From: Solanum dulcamara | Taxonomy: Eukaryota; Streptophyta; Magnoliopsida; Solanales; Solanaceae | Assembly (NCBI RefSeq): GCF_947179165.1 | Contig: NC_077243.1 | Span: 55,327,001-55,391,000 of the forward strand | Direction of reading: 5' to 3' | Length of the DNA stretch: 64,000 nucleotides | Part shown: in pieces, positions 33,729-46,451 of the stretch | Layout: every line of letters begins with the position of its first letter | How positions within the stretch are numbered: position 1 is the first letter of the stretch | Position numbers and translations under genes: made by a program | Notes under the pieces: model-generated | What the model was told of the DNA's origin: nothing | What the model saw: the letters and a program-made list of their open reading frames with translations, nothing else | The model's database searches: none

Positions 33729-35218
33729 CCTTGATGTAGGATAGGAACTTTAACCGACATATAAGACCATGTGAGCTATAACATGGAATCTGATGTGACT
33801 CCCATTTTGAGAATGGAGAGGCTACTTTGCCAAGGTAGAATCCATGAGAAAATCATAAACATGAGATATATGTGGATTTCCTAGCTAGGACAAATTAGAA
33901 TTGTAAACCTACATGGGCAACGCAGTTAGGGACTAAAGGTTTCTACTAGAAATTCCTTGGGTAGCTACTTTGGCTACCAGACCGAACCCCACCTTAAAGC
34001 CCTCTCAGTGCTTAGTTATTATCCCAATGAAAGTCATAAATGATAGTCATTAACATCAGTAGGAAAGACAATAAAATATATCAATCCTCATCATAAAGTA
34101 GTCATGAGAATAGCTCATTAACATGATTGATTCATAAGAATCCTTGGGTTGGTGAGAATGTCCTTTCACTTCTTCTAACATGATTATGTGAAAATTACCT
34201 TTCACAGTTATAATTAATTGCTTGAAAACATCATTGAAACATTATTTATAATATTTCATGAGTCATTTCTAAACGTTGGTAATCATTCATACAACTTTCA
34301 TTGAGATCTCTTCAAACTCATGAACATAATTTCTTGAAAATAGCATATAATATGGGTCATTGAAATTCAACTTGAAATCATGTAATATGATGTGAATTAT
34401 GAATAATTTAATTAATAATCATAAGATAAATCATAATTTAGAAGACCCAATGCAAATTCGTGAACTAGGTCTTTTAGAAGAAGAATTCATGAGGAGATTT
34501 TGGAAAAGAACCTTGGGACTCCATGAGTGAAAGGACACATAGATGAATTCAACATACCTTAGACTTTAGAAGCCCTAATTTTCTCTTGAATTAAAGACTT
34601 GACTTGATTTCTCTTGGAATTAGTTTGAAGAAGACCCTTGAGAGGGAAATTTTAGAGAGAAGATTTTGGGATTTGAGTGTTAGGATGAGAATGAGATAGT
34701 TAGGAGGACTTGGTGTAGTTAATAGGATAGAATAAATATCCAAAAAGGGACCACATTCACTGTTGACTTAATAGGGAAAAGACCAAAAAACCCTAAACTT
34801 GATTGAAATAGGCTCCTGCATGGAAGGGCCACTATGTCTGTGAAGCCCACTACTGCCCATGGTAGTGGTCGTGGTGAAGGGACTCTGACTTGGGTTGGAG
34901 GTTTTACCTCCATGGAGGTCACCACAGCTTGTGGTTCTCACCACGGGTCATGTTCCCCCTTGTTTTCTTCACCCAAACTTAGGAGGTCTAGAGGGGTCAA
35001 TTTCTAAGAAGGGATTACAGTCTGTGGAGTCCACCATGAGCCCTAAATCCTTTTATGTACCTTTATCTATCTTTACAATTTCCCAAGGTAGGACCACATT
35101 GCCTCTTCACGGCCCGTGAAGGTCTCCTTGAAGTTCACCTGGTGCCCAAAAAGCTGCAACTTCCATGGTTTCTCCTTTAAACTTTTGTTTTCGTCTTTTC
35201 AACTTTTGGGGTCTTACA
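33729..35218 (-). repeat. B2 3' LTR, proximal piece
   Basis: Continues exactly where 23162 broke off (CCTTGATGTAGGATAGG, like 40783 onwards) and ends at GGGGTCTTACA. It contains a donor-like AAG|GTATGT on the minus strand (34560-34552) and U3 words of the CACGG/CCGTG type (about 34800-35120). Coding-looking frames at 34719-35119 come from this motif array and are rejected. Confidence 0.9.
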
Positions 35219-36900
35219 ATATCTTCTCCTTAGGATCATTCATTCTCAAATAGGACTGAAGCTAGCATGAATGGAATTGGAAAGAGAAATACTAACCCGA
35301 CATGAATGCGGCAACATATTGAAAATGCATAAAACATGGAACATTCAATCCCAAGCAAAAACATGAATTTATAACTCATTTCTTGAACATGAATGCATAT
35401 GAAAACATGAGAATGAATGAAACATGTGTTTTGGGATGGAGTGGATCATGAAGGAACTAAATACCTCAACTAGGGATGGAAGGAAAGAGATGAGCATATT
35501 GTGACATCATATCAGCTTCGGCTTCCAATGTAGAACCTTCAACCTCTTGGTTCCTCCATAACACTTTAACGGAAGCTATTTCCTTGTTCCTCAACCTTCT
35601 AACTTATCGATCTACGATCTCAACCAGAACCTCCTCATGGGATAGACTCTCATTCACGCCAATGATGTCCAGAGGCACAATAGAGCTAGTATCACCAACA
35701 AACTTTCTACACAAGGACACATGGAACACTTGTCAACTCAGAAGGAAAATCCCACTCATATGCCACCTTGCAAATCCACCTCAAAATTTGATATGGACCC
35801 ACATAGTAGGGAATAAACTTCCCTCTATTTCAAAAATGCATCACACCATTCATAGGTAAACTTTTCAAGTAAACCCAATCATTAACCCCAAATTCGAGTT
35901 CCCGTCTCCTCGCATCTGAATAGAACTTCTGTCGATGTTAGCAATCTTCAACCTTTCTCTAATGAATCTCACCTTTTTCATAGAATTATTCACTAAGTCA
36001 GATCTTATCAAGGCAATTTCACCAACTTCAAACCAACCAATAGGATACCTACAACTCCTACCATATAAGGCCTCAAACGAAGCCATCTAAATGGTGGAAT
36101 GGTAACTATTATAATAGTCGAACTCTATCAATGGAAAATAATCATCCCAATTGTGTTTAAAGTCAATGACATAGGCTCTCAACATTTCCTCCAAGGTATG
36201 AATAGTATGCTAGGCTTGACCGTTAGTCTGCAGGTGAAAAGTTGTGCTAAGCTTAACTTGTGTACCAATCCCCTTCTAGAAAGATCTCTGAAATTGAGAT
36301 GTGAACTGAGTACCTTGGTCTAAAACAATAGATAATGGGGCACCATAAAGCTTAATCAACTCTCGAATATAAAGTATAGCATAGTCCTCAGTTGAATAAG
36401 AAGTCTTAAAAGGAAAAAATATGAGTTGACTTAGTCATTCGGTCAACGACCACCCAAATTAAATCATGCTGCCTATAAGTACGAGGCAACCCTGTAATGA
36501 AGTATGTATTTAAGGCTTCCCACTTCCAAGTAGGAATATAAATATCTTGATCCAAACCTCCCGATCTTTTATGCTCAACCATCACTTGTTGACAATTAGG
36601 ACATTTTGCCACAAACTCCGCAATATCCCTCTTCTTGCCATTCTACCAATATAGTTCCCTCAAATCACAATACATCTTTGTGTAACCAGGATGAATAGAA
36701 TAACTCAAACTATGAGATTCATACAATATCATTTCCCTCAAACCATCGACATCAGGAACAAACAATCTACCTTAATATCTCAAAACACCATCTCCCCCTT
36801 AGGAAAAAGCCTTAATGGATTTTTTGGCAATCACTTTCTTCAACTCAACTAAAGTAGGATCGTCATCTTGTTTTGCCTTAACATCCTCCATAAAGGATGA
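35219..36900 (-). pseudogene. pol: B2 integrase and C-terminal tail remnant
   Basis: From the right: zinc-site peptide MAKCPNCQQVMVEHKRSGGLDQDI (36612 down) keeps CxxC; the core ITGLPRTYRQHDLIWVVVDRMTKS has Tyr where the first catalytic Asp is expected (NTYF for NMDF). The segment around 36160-36300 holds the FHPQTD/AER region in broken frames. MASFEALYGRSCRYPIGWFEVGE is open at 36086-36018. The tail (35490-35860) is present only as fragments. The PPT just right of 35218 reads AAGGAGAAGATA on the minus strand. Confidence 0.8.
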
Positions 36901-37430
36901 TTCAGAACTATTTTGGACAACAATACCACCATCCTCGAAATTAACTAATCGAACACCCAAACGAGTTAATCTATGAACATCATGAACTAACTCTTTCTCT
37001 GCATCCTCAACATGGGCAACACTATTCATGGACAATCTTCTAAGAGTATCGGCAACCACATTCACTTTTCTCGTATGGTATAATACACTCATGTCATAAT
37101 CCTTCAACAACTCAAGCCACATCCTATGGTGAAGATTCAAATCCTTTTGGTTGAACACATATTGCAAACTCTTATGAACAGTGAACACATTAACATGGAC
37201 ACCATAAAGGTCACTACCGCTAACTCCAAGTCATGAGTCAAATAGTTCTTTTTATTTACCTTGAGTTGCCTAGAAGCATAGTCTATCAACTTACTATTTT
37301 TAATCAAAACATAACAAAGGCCAACTCTTGAAGCATCACAATATAAAACAAACCCATCGGAACCTTCTGGCAAAGTCAACACCGAAATAGAAGTAAGCCT
37401 ATTTTTCAACACTTAAAAACTTTTCTCCCA
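36799..37430 (-). pseudogene. pol: B2 RNase H and linker remnant
   Basis: RNase H begins [31 protein letters not shown], with the first catalytic Asp intact in [32 protein letters not shown] follows, then a deletion of the usual [10 protein letters not shown] part, and [20 protein letters not shown] (Asp of TDHKS lost) in another frame. The linker VNVVADTLRRLSMNSVAHVEDAEKELVHDVHRL is well kept. Confidence 0.85.
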
Positions 37431-38330
37431 TGCCTTGGACCAATGGAATTTCACCATCTTTTGAGTCAAAATAGTCAACTCAATGCAATGGGAGAGAAAT
37501 CTTCCACAAACCGTCTATAACAACAGACTAAACCCAAAGAAACTCCAAATTTCAAATAGAGACAAAGGTTTGGCCCAATTCTTAATCATTTCAATCTTTT
37601 TAGGATCCACCATAATGCCTTCGTCAGAAATAATATGGCGAAGGAAAGTAACTGACCTCAACCAAAACTCACACTTGCTAAACTTGAGAAATAACTAGCG
37701 GTCCTTGAGAATTTGCAATACAATCCTCAAATGATCAAAATATCATCGATGAATATAATTATGAATGTATCCAAGTATTGCTTGAACACCCTGTTCATCA
37801 AATCCATAAAAGCTGCAGAAGAATTCATTAGTCTAAAGAACATAACCAAGAATTCAAAGTAATCATACCGAGTTATAAAAGTCATCTTTGAAATGTCATA
37901 TTCACTTACTTGGAATTGATGATACCCTGATCAAAGATCATTCTTTGAAAAGTAGACTGCTCCTTGAAGTTGATCGAACAAGTCATCAATCCTTAGAATG
38001 AAATACTTATTCTTAATTGTGACCTTGTTCAATTATGATAATCAATACACATACTGAGGAAACCATCCTTTTTCCTAACAAAAAGAAATAGAGCATCCTA
38101 TGTAGAGATACTGGATCTACTGAAACCCTTATCTAAAAAATATATCAATTGATCCTTTAACTCTTTAAATTCTATTGGGGCCATTCAATAAGGAGGAATA
38201 GAGATAGCTGGGTATCAAGGACTAGAGAAATACTAAATTCTATTTCCCTCTCTGGAGGTATACCTAGTAGATCATTAGAGAAAACTTTTGGAAACTCGTT
38301 AAAAACTGAAACTGACTCAAGAGTAGGAAC
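37431..38330 (-). pseudogene. pol: B2 reverse transcriptase remnant
   Basis: Minus-strand pieces: FNEFPKVFSNDLLGIPPEREIEF (about 38310-38240), KKDGFLSVCVD-like (about 38070-38030), [16 protein letters not shown] (about 37990-37950) and the active site FIDD at 37753-37742. Then the CEFWLRSVTFLRHIISDEG region (37680-37610) and the WAKPLSLFEIWSFFGF.. part near 37560. Frames change several times. Confidence 0.8.
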
Positions 38331-38830
38331 TTTGAAATTTGTATCTCTAACCTAGACTAGATGATAGATGTATCCCTTAGAAATAATTTTCTGAACTTTA
38401 AGACACTAGCTGAATTGACCTTTAAACACATAATTACTATCTTTCCATTCTAAGAGTGGCTTCTTATGAAACTGAAACTTAACCACACAGGTTCTACAAC
38501 ATATGGAAGCATAACAGACATGAAGCCAATTCTATCAAGAATAACATCAAATTCTGTCATATCAAGCTCTACAAGATCAACTGATGTGATTTTATGAAAA
38601 ACTAAAACTGGTAATTTTGATAGACTCTCTCATCCACAACTAAATCACCAACATTAATATAGACCAAAAAAGGCTCTAAAAAGACCTCAGAACTAACAAT
38701 GAATTTTATAGAAAGATAAAGAGTAACAAATGATAGAGTGCATGGCACCCGAGTCTAACAATGCATAAACATCAAAGTCAAATACTTTTAACAACCAGTC
38801 ACAACATCAGATGAATCCTCTAACTCTTGA
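38331..38830 (-). pseudogene. B2 protease and pre-RT linker remnant
   Basis: The protease is visible as fragments: a VFDFDVYALLDSG-like stretch around 38790-38745, with stops, and LHVCYASICCRTCVVKFQFHKKPLLEWKDSNYVFKGQF (about 38530-38410). The catalytic region is too broken to judge function. Confidence 0.65.
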
Positions 38831-38879
38831 TAAGTCTGAAAGTCATGGAATCCATAATAATTTGGACGTCTGGTAGCCT

Positions 38880-39790
38880 GAGTTTGAGCTTGGAGTGTAT
38901 CATCACTCCTTCAACCCTTTGCTTGATGACCCAGCTTTCAACACATGTAGAATACATTCTATCTCGCTAAGCATTCTCCCTTTTTATTCCTTCCACACTT
39001 CTTGCATGGAGAGATGACTTGACTACTCAGAGATCCTCCTTGAACCTTAGGGTTAGGCCCTTTTTTATCGAACTTTAGAGACAGAGTGTTCATAAGATCT
39101 TGTCCAGAATACTTTTAATGAAACTAGGATGGTTACCATTCTCATACATACTATAAGAGAAATTATAACTTCTATTAGAGCCTTCGAGGACTCTTTTCTA
39201 GACCTCTCCTTTAGCTTCTCCTCCTCTATTTGTTCGGAATGTGTTATGATCTTAGAGATGTCTATTTTTTTATAGGCATGGAAGTTCTACATTTTTAACC
39301 ACCAAATAAGACACACCTGAAACAAACTTGCCCATACGAGCCCTTGGATCCGCAACCATAAAAAGAGAATACTTTGACAATTTTGTTAACTTGAGGGCAT
39401 ACTCCCTCATGCTCATATTACCTTAGATCAAATAGATAAACTCTTGTACCTTAGAATCCCTTAAATCCAAATAAAAGAACTTATCAAGAAATGTGCCCTT
39501 GAATTCATCTCAATCAAGGAGACCATCATATCTACCTTTTTCATCCTTCCATTGCTCATGCCAAACTTGTACCACTCTCTTGAGTTGATAAGCTGCTAAG
39601 TATGCCTCCTCCATCGGATTAATGCCCATGATCCCAAAAATATTTGTAATTCCCTCAATAAATTCTTATGGATTCTCTTCCACCTTAGAGCCATGGAATT
39701 TGGGAGGGTTTATCCTAGTGAAGTCACAAACTCAGCTAGCCATCGTACTAATATTTGGGTTCATGAGAGATACAACTTCCCAATTAGCAT
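38880..39790 (-). pseudogene. gag: B2 gag remnant with zinc knuckle
   Basis: Starts in CDFTRINPPKFHGSKVEENP (about 39735-39670), through YLAAYQLKRVVQVWHEQWKDEKG and FKGTFLDKFFYLDLRDSKVQEF (about 39510-39430), to LTKLSKYSLFMVADPRARMGKFVSGVS (about 39385-39315). The zinc-knuckle region near 38995-38905 reads CKKCGRNKKGECLAR, then a stop and a broken CCHC box. There are several stops and shifts. Confidence 0.8.
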
Positions 39791-40130
39791 GAGCGACTAC
39801 AACTTGGTAAAGAACTTGGAATAGGGTCCAAAACTCCACATGAAAGACTTGATTATTCAAAAGGTCATGTGGAGCTTGTTGCTCCTCCTCTGTATTTCTT
39901 CAGATGGGGTTTTCTCATGGAACCATATTTCAGAAATCACAAAGAGAAAACATTTGAGGAGAAATCCTTAGAGTTCAACTCTATCACATGATGAGATCAT
40001 AAAAGAAGTGAAGTTTTTCCTAAGATGCCTCATAGCCTTCTATTCATAGATATGGTGCATTTCACACCGACGAATAATACTCTTCTTGACATGGCATGTT
40101 AGACTCCCTAGGACACTTTAAAGCTTGGGC

Positions 40131-40140
40131 TATGATACCA
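40131..40140 (-). promoter_or_regulatory. B2 primer-binding site
   Basis: The minus strand reads TGGTATCATA, a decayed iMet site four bases from the LTR end. The leader 39791-40130 is non-coding; a mutated acceptor-like site (TGATTTCTG) precedes a gag-type ATG near 39927. Confidence 0.75.
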
Positions 40141-40144
40141 AGTT

Positions 40145-42281
40145 TGTCATAACCCAAGCTAGGCCCTAGGTGTGACATCGCGAGTAGAATCTCAAGGGAT
40201 CCCAATCCAGCCTCTTAGTATATCATTCATGAGCATACATAAGGTAAGTAAAGCTATAAATCTAAGACATAGAGGCAGAAATAAAGTTTCAATATGGAAA
40301 GTCTCAATAGAAGAGAACAAGTTTGAAACTCTAAATAAAAAGACAACATAGACTCCATGACATCCAACATGCCTCTACTAAACTAGATGGGTGCATAAGA
40401 CAAGCTCATAGATCACCCATGACAACACATAAAAGGTATAAGAATGATGAAAAAATGAAAGTCTTGTCCTCAAAGCACGAGGACTCACCCAATATAAGGA
40501 AGTAAAGCTCAACTCTAGCCATGAGTGGAAGGTGTGTGATGGTCGTCCAACCCTATATTATGATATAATATAGGTAAAAATTATGTGTTAGTGCATGGAA
40601 TGAACTAAGTATGTAAGAAGTATGCTTGAATACTAAATATAGGACATAATCAATATGAGCATGATTGCATGACCAATAAAACATGAGTAAATCTTGAAAA
40701 CTTTAAAACATAATAATCATGTGGTCAATGCATCAAAACATCCTTATCATGAGGAATTTATACCTTTTCATATACCTTGGTGTGGGATAGGACCTTTAAC
40801 TGACATATAAGACCATGCAAGCTATAACATAGAATCTGATGTAACTCACACATCTTGAAGGGAGAGGCTACTTTGCTATGGTAGACTCCGTGAGAACAGC
40901 ATAAGTATGAGTTATATGTGGATCTATGAGCTAGTCCATATTGTCATCATAAACCTACATGGGCAACGTAGTTAGGGACTAAAGGTTGCTACTAGGATTC
41001 CCTTTGATAGCTACTTTGGCTACCGGATAGAACCCAACCTTAAAGTCCTCTTGGTGTTTAGTCATTATCCCAATAGAAGTCATAAATCATAGTCATTAAC
41101 ATCATTAGAAAATAGAACAAAATATATCAATCCTCATCATAAAGTAGTCATAAAATAGCTCATTAACATAATTAATTCATAAGAATCCATGGGTTGGTGA
41201 GAATGTCCTTTCACCTTTTTTAATATGATTGTAAGAGAATTACCTTTCACTTATAATTACTTGCTTGAAAACATCATTGAAACATCACTAATAAGCTTTA
41301 ATGAGTCATTCATAAACGTTGGTAATCATTCATAAAACTTTCATTGAGATCTCTTGAAACTCATGATCATAATTCCTTGAAAACATACTTGAAAATAGCA
41401 TATAATATGGGTCATTGAAATTCAACTTGAAATAATTCAATATTATGTGAATTATGCATAATTTAATCAATAACCATAAGATAAATTATAATTAAGCAGA
41501 CTCAATGGAAATTCATAAACTAGGTCTTTTAGAAGAAGAATTCATAAAGAGATTTTGGAAAACAACCTTGGGACTCTATGGGTGAAAGGACCCATGGATT
41601 AATTTCCACATACCTTATACCTTATAATACCTAATTTTTTCTTTACTTGACGACTTGACTTTATTACTCTTGGAATTAGCTTGAGGAAGAAGAAGACCTT
41701 TGAGAGAGAACTTTTAGAGGAAAGATTTTGGGATTTAAGTGTTAGGGTGAGAATGGGAGAGTTAGAAGGGCATAGGATAGCTAATAGGATAGAATAAACC
41801 CCTAAAAATCTTCCATATTCATTAAAGACTTAATAAGGAAAAGACCAAAACACCTCTAAACTTGACTGAAATGGGCTCCTACACAGAAGGGCCACCACGG
41901 TCCATCAAGCCCATGATGGCCCATGGTGGTGGTCGTGGTGAGAGGAATCTAACTTAGGTTAGAGGGGTGACCTACACAGAGGGCACCACAGTTCGTGGTC
42001 CCCCTTGAGATCCTCACCCAAACTTAGGGGGTTTAGAGGGGTCAAGTTCATGGAAAGGATTACAGTGTTTGGAGACCACCACGAGCTGTGAACCCTTTAG
42101 TATACCTACATCCTTCTTTTCAATTTCCTAGGACTTAACCACATTGCCTTTTCACGTCCCATGGTCATCTTCACATCCCGTAAAAGGCTGTTGAAGTCCA
42201 CTTGGTACTCAAAAAGCTACAACTTCCATTCTTTCCCTTTTAAACTTCATTTTCTATCTTTCTAACTTATGGAGTCTTACA
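40145..42281 (-). repeat. B2 5' LTR (2137 bp)
   Basis: Plus-strand ends are TGTCATAACCC and GGAGTCTTACA. It preserves the uninterrupted version of the site where A2 landed in the other LTR (about 40765-40795). It has a hairpin with a compensating base change (40552-40574), a donor-like AAG|GTATGT (41616-41608, minus) and U3 CACGG/CCGTG-type words (41890-42200). Confidence 0.92.
40552..40574. other. LTR hairpin copy with compensatory change
   Basis: CCTATATTAT, loop GAT, ATAATATAGG. Relative to 22932-22956 both partners of the fifth pair have changed (C-G to T-A), so the 10-bp stem is kept. Confidence 0.85.
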
Positions 42282-43556
42282 CTTGAATACAACTCCATTT
42301 TGAATGTGTAGCATATTTTGAATGATTTTGTAGTCTTGTGACTCTTTTGTGACTTTTGATTCAATAGTGGTTTGAATGTTCAATGCCACCTTTTTGTTGA
42401 AAAGAAAATAAGATTTTGAACCATATTGTGTGATTTGCATGCCATGTGTGGTGAGTTGTTGAATAATGCTTGTGTTCATTTATGCTACCTAGAACTTGCC
42501 CGGTTAGTCTTGAAATATTGGTCTAAATTGAGTTTGGTTGGAAAAATGATATTAGACTTTCTTTGATTGTTCTTGAAGTCCACTTGGCATAAAAAATTAC
42601 CACTTTGCTCAATATATATCCTTAGTTTACCCCTTTGAGCCTAATACCTTTTATTGGCCACCTTATCACAAGCCTTACCTATTTTGGAAAGACATTCTTG
42701 TTTTGAATCCTTTCCCTTCTTGAACTTGAAGTTGTGAAAGTTGAAGATAAAATCCTAAGTTAGGGGTGTAATGGGAGGAAACTCATAGAAGGTATGCCTA
42801 TCACATAAGAGCTTGATATATAAAAATAAAAGAAAGAAAAAGTTTTGAAAAAAAAGGAAAGAAAGTGAATAAATGAGACTTGAATCCTCTAAAATTTGAA
42901 TATGGTTGCATGTGGGGCATCTAGAGTGGAAATGAGAAAAGTGAAAATGTGAAATGTGCATCCGTTTGAAAAGTGAAGAAAAGGGGGGAAAGTTGGAAAA
43001 TGATGAGTTATTGAGTAGTGTTCAAGGAGGGTGTAGTCACTTGTCCATAAATGATATCATAACCTTTCCTAAGCCTACATTACAAGCTTAACAAAGTCCT
43101 TTGAGATTTATTACCAAATGAAGTTGAGTCAATGTTGATTGAAAATGTGGGCATGCCTATGTTGTAACATTTGTGTTCATAAGATGTTCTATTGTGAGTG
43201 TGAGTGTTTATGCTTTTGTCCCACGTTCTTAGATATTTTATGAGTTTTCTGGGACATTTCTTTTCTTGTGAGGTCATAAAGTTGATTAAGTGGTGATTTT
43301 GAAAATTCCTAATTGAATCAACTTAGCATGTAAAAAAGCTAAATAATTAAGTCACTTCTTGAGTTTGAGCTGTTGTCATTCAATGATTGTTGGTTCTAGA
43401 AAAATGTATCATTAGAATGAGGAGGTTTCTTTTGTGAACCAAAGTCATAATCATGATCCTTATTTGGAATGGAAGTGTGTTGTGCTTAACTTGATTGCCT
43501 CCTGTGGTTTTGATTTAGTTTTTCTTGAGGTCAAGCAAAGTTTTCAAGTTGGGGGT
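42282..43556 (+). other. Athila-like 3' non-coding region with PPT-like end
   Basis: AT-rich, without a credible gene. It ends with a purine tract in TTCAAGTTGGGGGTGTTAATAA (43541-43562), the kind of junction that precedes the 3' LTR in plant Athila/Tat-type elements. Phrases such as GAGCCTAATACCTTTTATTG and CCTAAGCCTACATTACAAG also recall Athila 3' regions. Assignment is by resemblance only. The 62-codon frame at 43434 ends at the junction and is probably not a gene. Confidence 0.4.
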
Positions 43557-44149
43557 GTTAATAAGTCGAGAATTTTTAACTCATTTATATCTTTTTCTTA
43601 TGATTTTGTGTTGTTAATCTAGAGATTAGGGCTAATTATCCTTTTAATTGGGTGTATTTTAGGTGTTTGTAGATTACAAGGAGTTTTGATGAAAAAGAAC
43701 AAGAAATGAGAGTTGGAACAAAGGAAAATTGAGTCTCTAATGTCGCAATCACATCTATAGGGTCGGTTTTGCCATTGGTCATCAATAAGGTTAAGGTCTC
43801 TTTTGCGGCCACACACTAATCGCTTTAGCAAAGGGTCAAGTATTGGTCAAGGTTTCTTTATTGACCATAACAACCGCTTTAGTGATGGCCGAAGCAAACA
43901 TGCATCTCATTTTTGAGATCTAGAGTTTGCTTTAGCGATTGCCGCTTTTATGACAACCTTGTTGCTTTAGCGATGGACAGTTAATTGATCAAGGGTAATA
44001 AAGTAATTTCATATATTTAAACCCCAAATTCTCATAAAAGCTGATAGAAAAGATATCTATGGACATCGTTGAAGACCACTACATAGCTTGGGCGTAGGCT
44101 TTGATAGAAAGTTTCCTTACAATTCACAATTGGATTGAAGATTAAATTA
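43557..44149 (+). repeat. Putative Athila-like LTR, left part
   Basis: Begins TGTTAATAAGTCGAGAATTT after the PPT-like tract. It carries the short-motif array at 43818-43977 and stops where a family-B LTR starts (44150). Its continuation seems to be 46452 onwards: TTGGATTGAAGATTAAATTA on the left and AGTTCTCTATTGTAATTATT on the right read naturally together. Confidence 0.45.
43818..43977. repeat. GCTTTAGYGATKGCC motif array
   Basis: Four related words: CGCTTTAGCAAAGGG (about 43820), CGCTTTAGTGATGGCC (about 43872), GCTTTAGCGATTGCC (about 43930) and GCTTTAGCGATGGAC (about 43965). They lie in the presumed U3 of the Athila-like LTR and mirror the motif arrays of family B. Confidence 0.6.
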
Positions 44150-46451
44150 TGTAAGATCTTGAAAGTTGGAAAGTCAAAAATCAAGGTTCAAAAGACTATT
44201 TCTTAGAAAAATTCAGCTTTTAGCACTAGGAGGTCTTCACGAGACCCACTATAGGATGTGAAGAGGAACAATAGCTGTGAAGGGCCACCGTGGTCTAGGC
44301 CCAGCTAAATGGGTTCATGAGGTAGTGACCATGAGGGGCCACCATGAGTCGTAGTGTGGACCAGGATCAGTTATGGGCTCCGTGGTGAGCCTATCCTACA
44401 GGCCTCTGATAGTCCCTGCACCACACCCATGATTCACTGACCATATTACCTCCTTGGACCGTAAAGGTCTTCGTAAAGAAAGTCCTAAAACTTTCCATGC
44501 AAACCCCAATGTTCAAGTCCAAGTCTATCACTACAGATGCCCTTAAAGGGTCATGGGGTATCCGGTAGTGGCACCCCCCTTTCAAGACCTTTTTCTAAAA
44601 GTTCAAGTCTAATTCCACGATCACCACCAAAGACCGTGGTGAGTTTCAAGGAATGTGGTGGGTCCTCTATGCAGCCCCAATTTTCAAATTTAATAAGGGT
44701 TATTTTGGTCTTTTTCCTATATTTCATTAATGAATATGGATAGTTTTTGGGACTAGATTCTCACCTAGTAAATACCCTAAAGTCTTCTAACCCTCTCATT
44801 CTCAACATAACTCCAATAATCCAAAACCTTCTCTCCCAAGTTTATTCTTAAACGTTTTCTACTCTCTCAAGCAATCCAAGGGATTTCTTTAAGGTCAAGC
44901 TTCCATTCATTTCAACTTCGGGCTCAAAGAGGTCAAGGTATGTAGGACTTCATCCATGGGTCCCTTTAACTTGTGGAATCCCAAATATTTCTTCTCAATT
45001 CTCTTATGATTTCTTCAATTAAAAGCCCTAATTTCATGATTTGCATTGGGTCATTTCAATTATGATATATTTCAATGATATTAGCCTAATTATGCATAAT
45101 TCAAATCATATTACATGATTTCAAGTTGAATTTTAATGACCCATGCTACATGCTAGTTTCAAGTATGATTTATGAGATATGATCATGATTTTCAAGTTAT
45201 TTCAATGCAAGCTTTATGAATGAGTTTTAAGATGCTTTATGCAAAATAGTTTATGAATGCCTTATGAAAGATTATGAATAATGTTTTAATGATGTTTCAA
45301 GCAAGTTTATGAGAAAGGGTGACTTGAGATCCTTGAAGGTGACCTAAGACTCTAATTAAAGAGTGACTTAAGATCCTTGATGAAAAAGGTGACTTAAGAC
45401 TCTAATGGTATTTTTATGAAAAGGATTCATAATGATGGAAGGCCTACACCCACATTACATGAATCACATGATAATGAGCTATTTCTATTAACAAGTTTCT
45501 ATGAATTACAATTATGAAAAGCTTATGATTATGACAAGTATGATTTTAAGATTATGACATGTTATGTATTCTGTGGGATGATTTACTTAGCACCGAGTGG
45601 ACTTTGAGGAGGGGGCTCGACCTATGCCCTAGTAGTAATCTCTAGTCTCTTAAATTACATTGCCGCCATAGGTTTGCCAATATGACTTAGCTAGTGGATC
45701 CACATATACCACATGATGATAATAATTGGATGGATTTTACCTTGGCAAGTAGTCTCCCCCCTTCTCGATGTGGGAATCATAGGATTCCATGTAATAGCTT
45801 GCATGGTCTTAATGTCGGTTATATTTATCTCCCACATAGGTAAGTTTTTATGATGATTATGATGTTTTGAGTCATTGACCAGTGAGATAAATGTTTTAAT
45901 ATTTTCATGGTTTACTCATGCTTTTAATGACATTGGGCTTGCGTCCCATGATTCATATTTATTGTGTCTGATGTTTATTATTCATGCATATTCTCACATA
46001 CTAAGTGCATTCTACGTAATAACGCATACTTTTTGCCTATATTATATCATAATGTAGGGTTCAGTGAGCATTTCATCCTCCTCCCAATTTTGGATATAGT
46101 TAGCACTATTGTACTATTGGTGAGTCCTCATGTTCCGAGCATGAGATATTTTATTTCTTATGAGTTTATGAATTATTTTACTTTCTATATTGGGTGAGCT
46201 AGGAGATTTTCTTGCGCCCCCATCTAAACTAATAGAGGCATGTTAGATGCTCGTTGGAGTTTATGTTGTCTCTTATTTAGGCTTTTGAGACTTATGTTCT
46301 ATATTGGGATTATACTTCTGTATCCTTGATTTTGTTTATTTACTTAATAAAGCTTATTTATGCTCTTGAATGTTATGCTAAGAGGCTTGGCTGGAGTTCT
46401 TCGGGATTCTAATCGTCGTATTACGAATAAGCCCTGGGTCGGTTCGTGACA
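44150..46451 (+). repeat. Lone family-B LTR (2302 bp)
   Basis: TGTAAGATCTTGAAAG to GGTTCGTGACA, complete and plus-oriented, without PBS, coding DNA or partner LTR next to it, so it looks like a solo LTR left by recombination. Flanks AATTA and AGTTC do not match, so a target duplication is unproven. It has U3 CACGG-type words (44230-44640), a donor-like CAAG|GTATGT (44935-44943), GTGGATCCAC near 45698 and a 10-bp hairpin (46036-46058). A GTGACTTAAGA..CTCTAAT phrase is repeated at 45319-45410; the same phrases recur at 63903-63990 in B5. Confidence 0.85.
46036..46058. other. LTR hairpin copy with one wobble pair
   Basis: CCTATATTAT, loop ATC, ATAATGTAGG. The fifth pair is T-G, which pairs as U-G if transcribed on the plus strand. 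Confidence 0.8.

Larger units (their letters stand above)
22538..42281 (-). mobile_element. B2: family-B element carrying A2 in its 3' LTR
   Basis: Read on the minus strand: 5' LTR (42281-40145), PBS, gag, protease, RT, RNase H, integrase, tail (down to about 35490), then 3' LTR (35218-33729, interrupted by A2, and 23162-22538). Without A2 the element would be about 9.2 kb. Every coding part is broken. No matching target duplication is seen: the right flank is CTTGA, while the left end of the 3' LTR is eroded or truncated. Confidence 0.85.

Noticed and set aside
34719..35119. Open frames on both strands near 34.7-35.1 kb as host genes
   Set aside because: They fall in the U3 word array of the B2 LTR and have no domain or codon pattern of a gene; similar frames at 13459, 44391 and 62665-63121 have the same cause.
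22523..42286. Target-site duplication for B2
   Set aside because: The right flank is CTTGA, but no copy is seen left of 22538, where the LTR end itself is unrecognisable.
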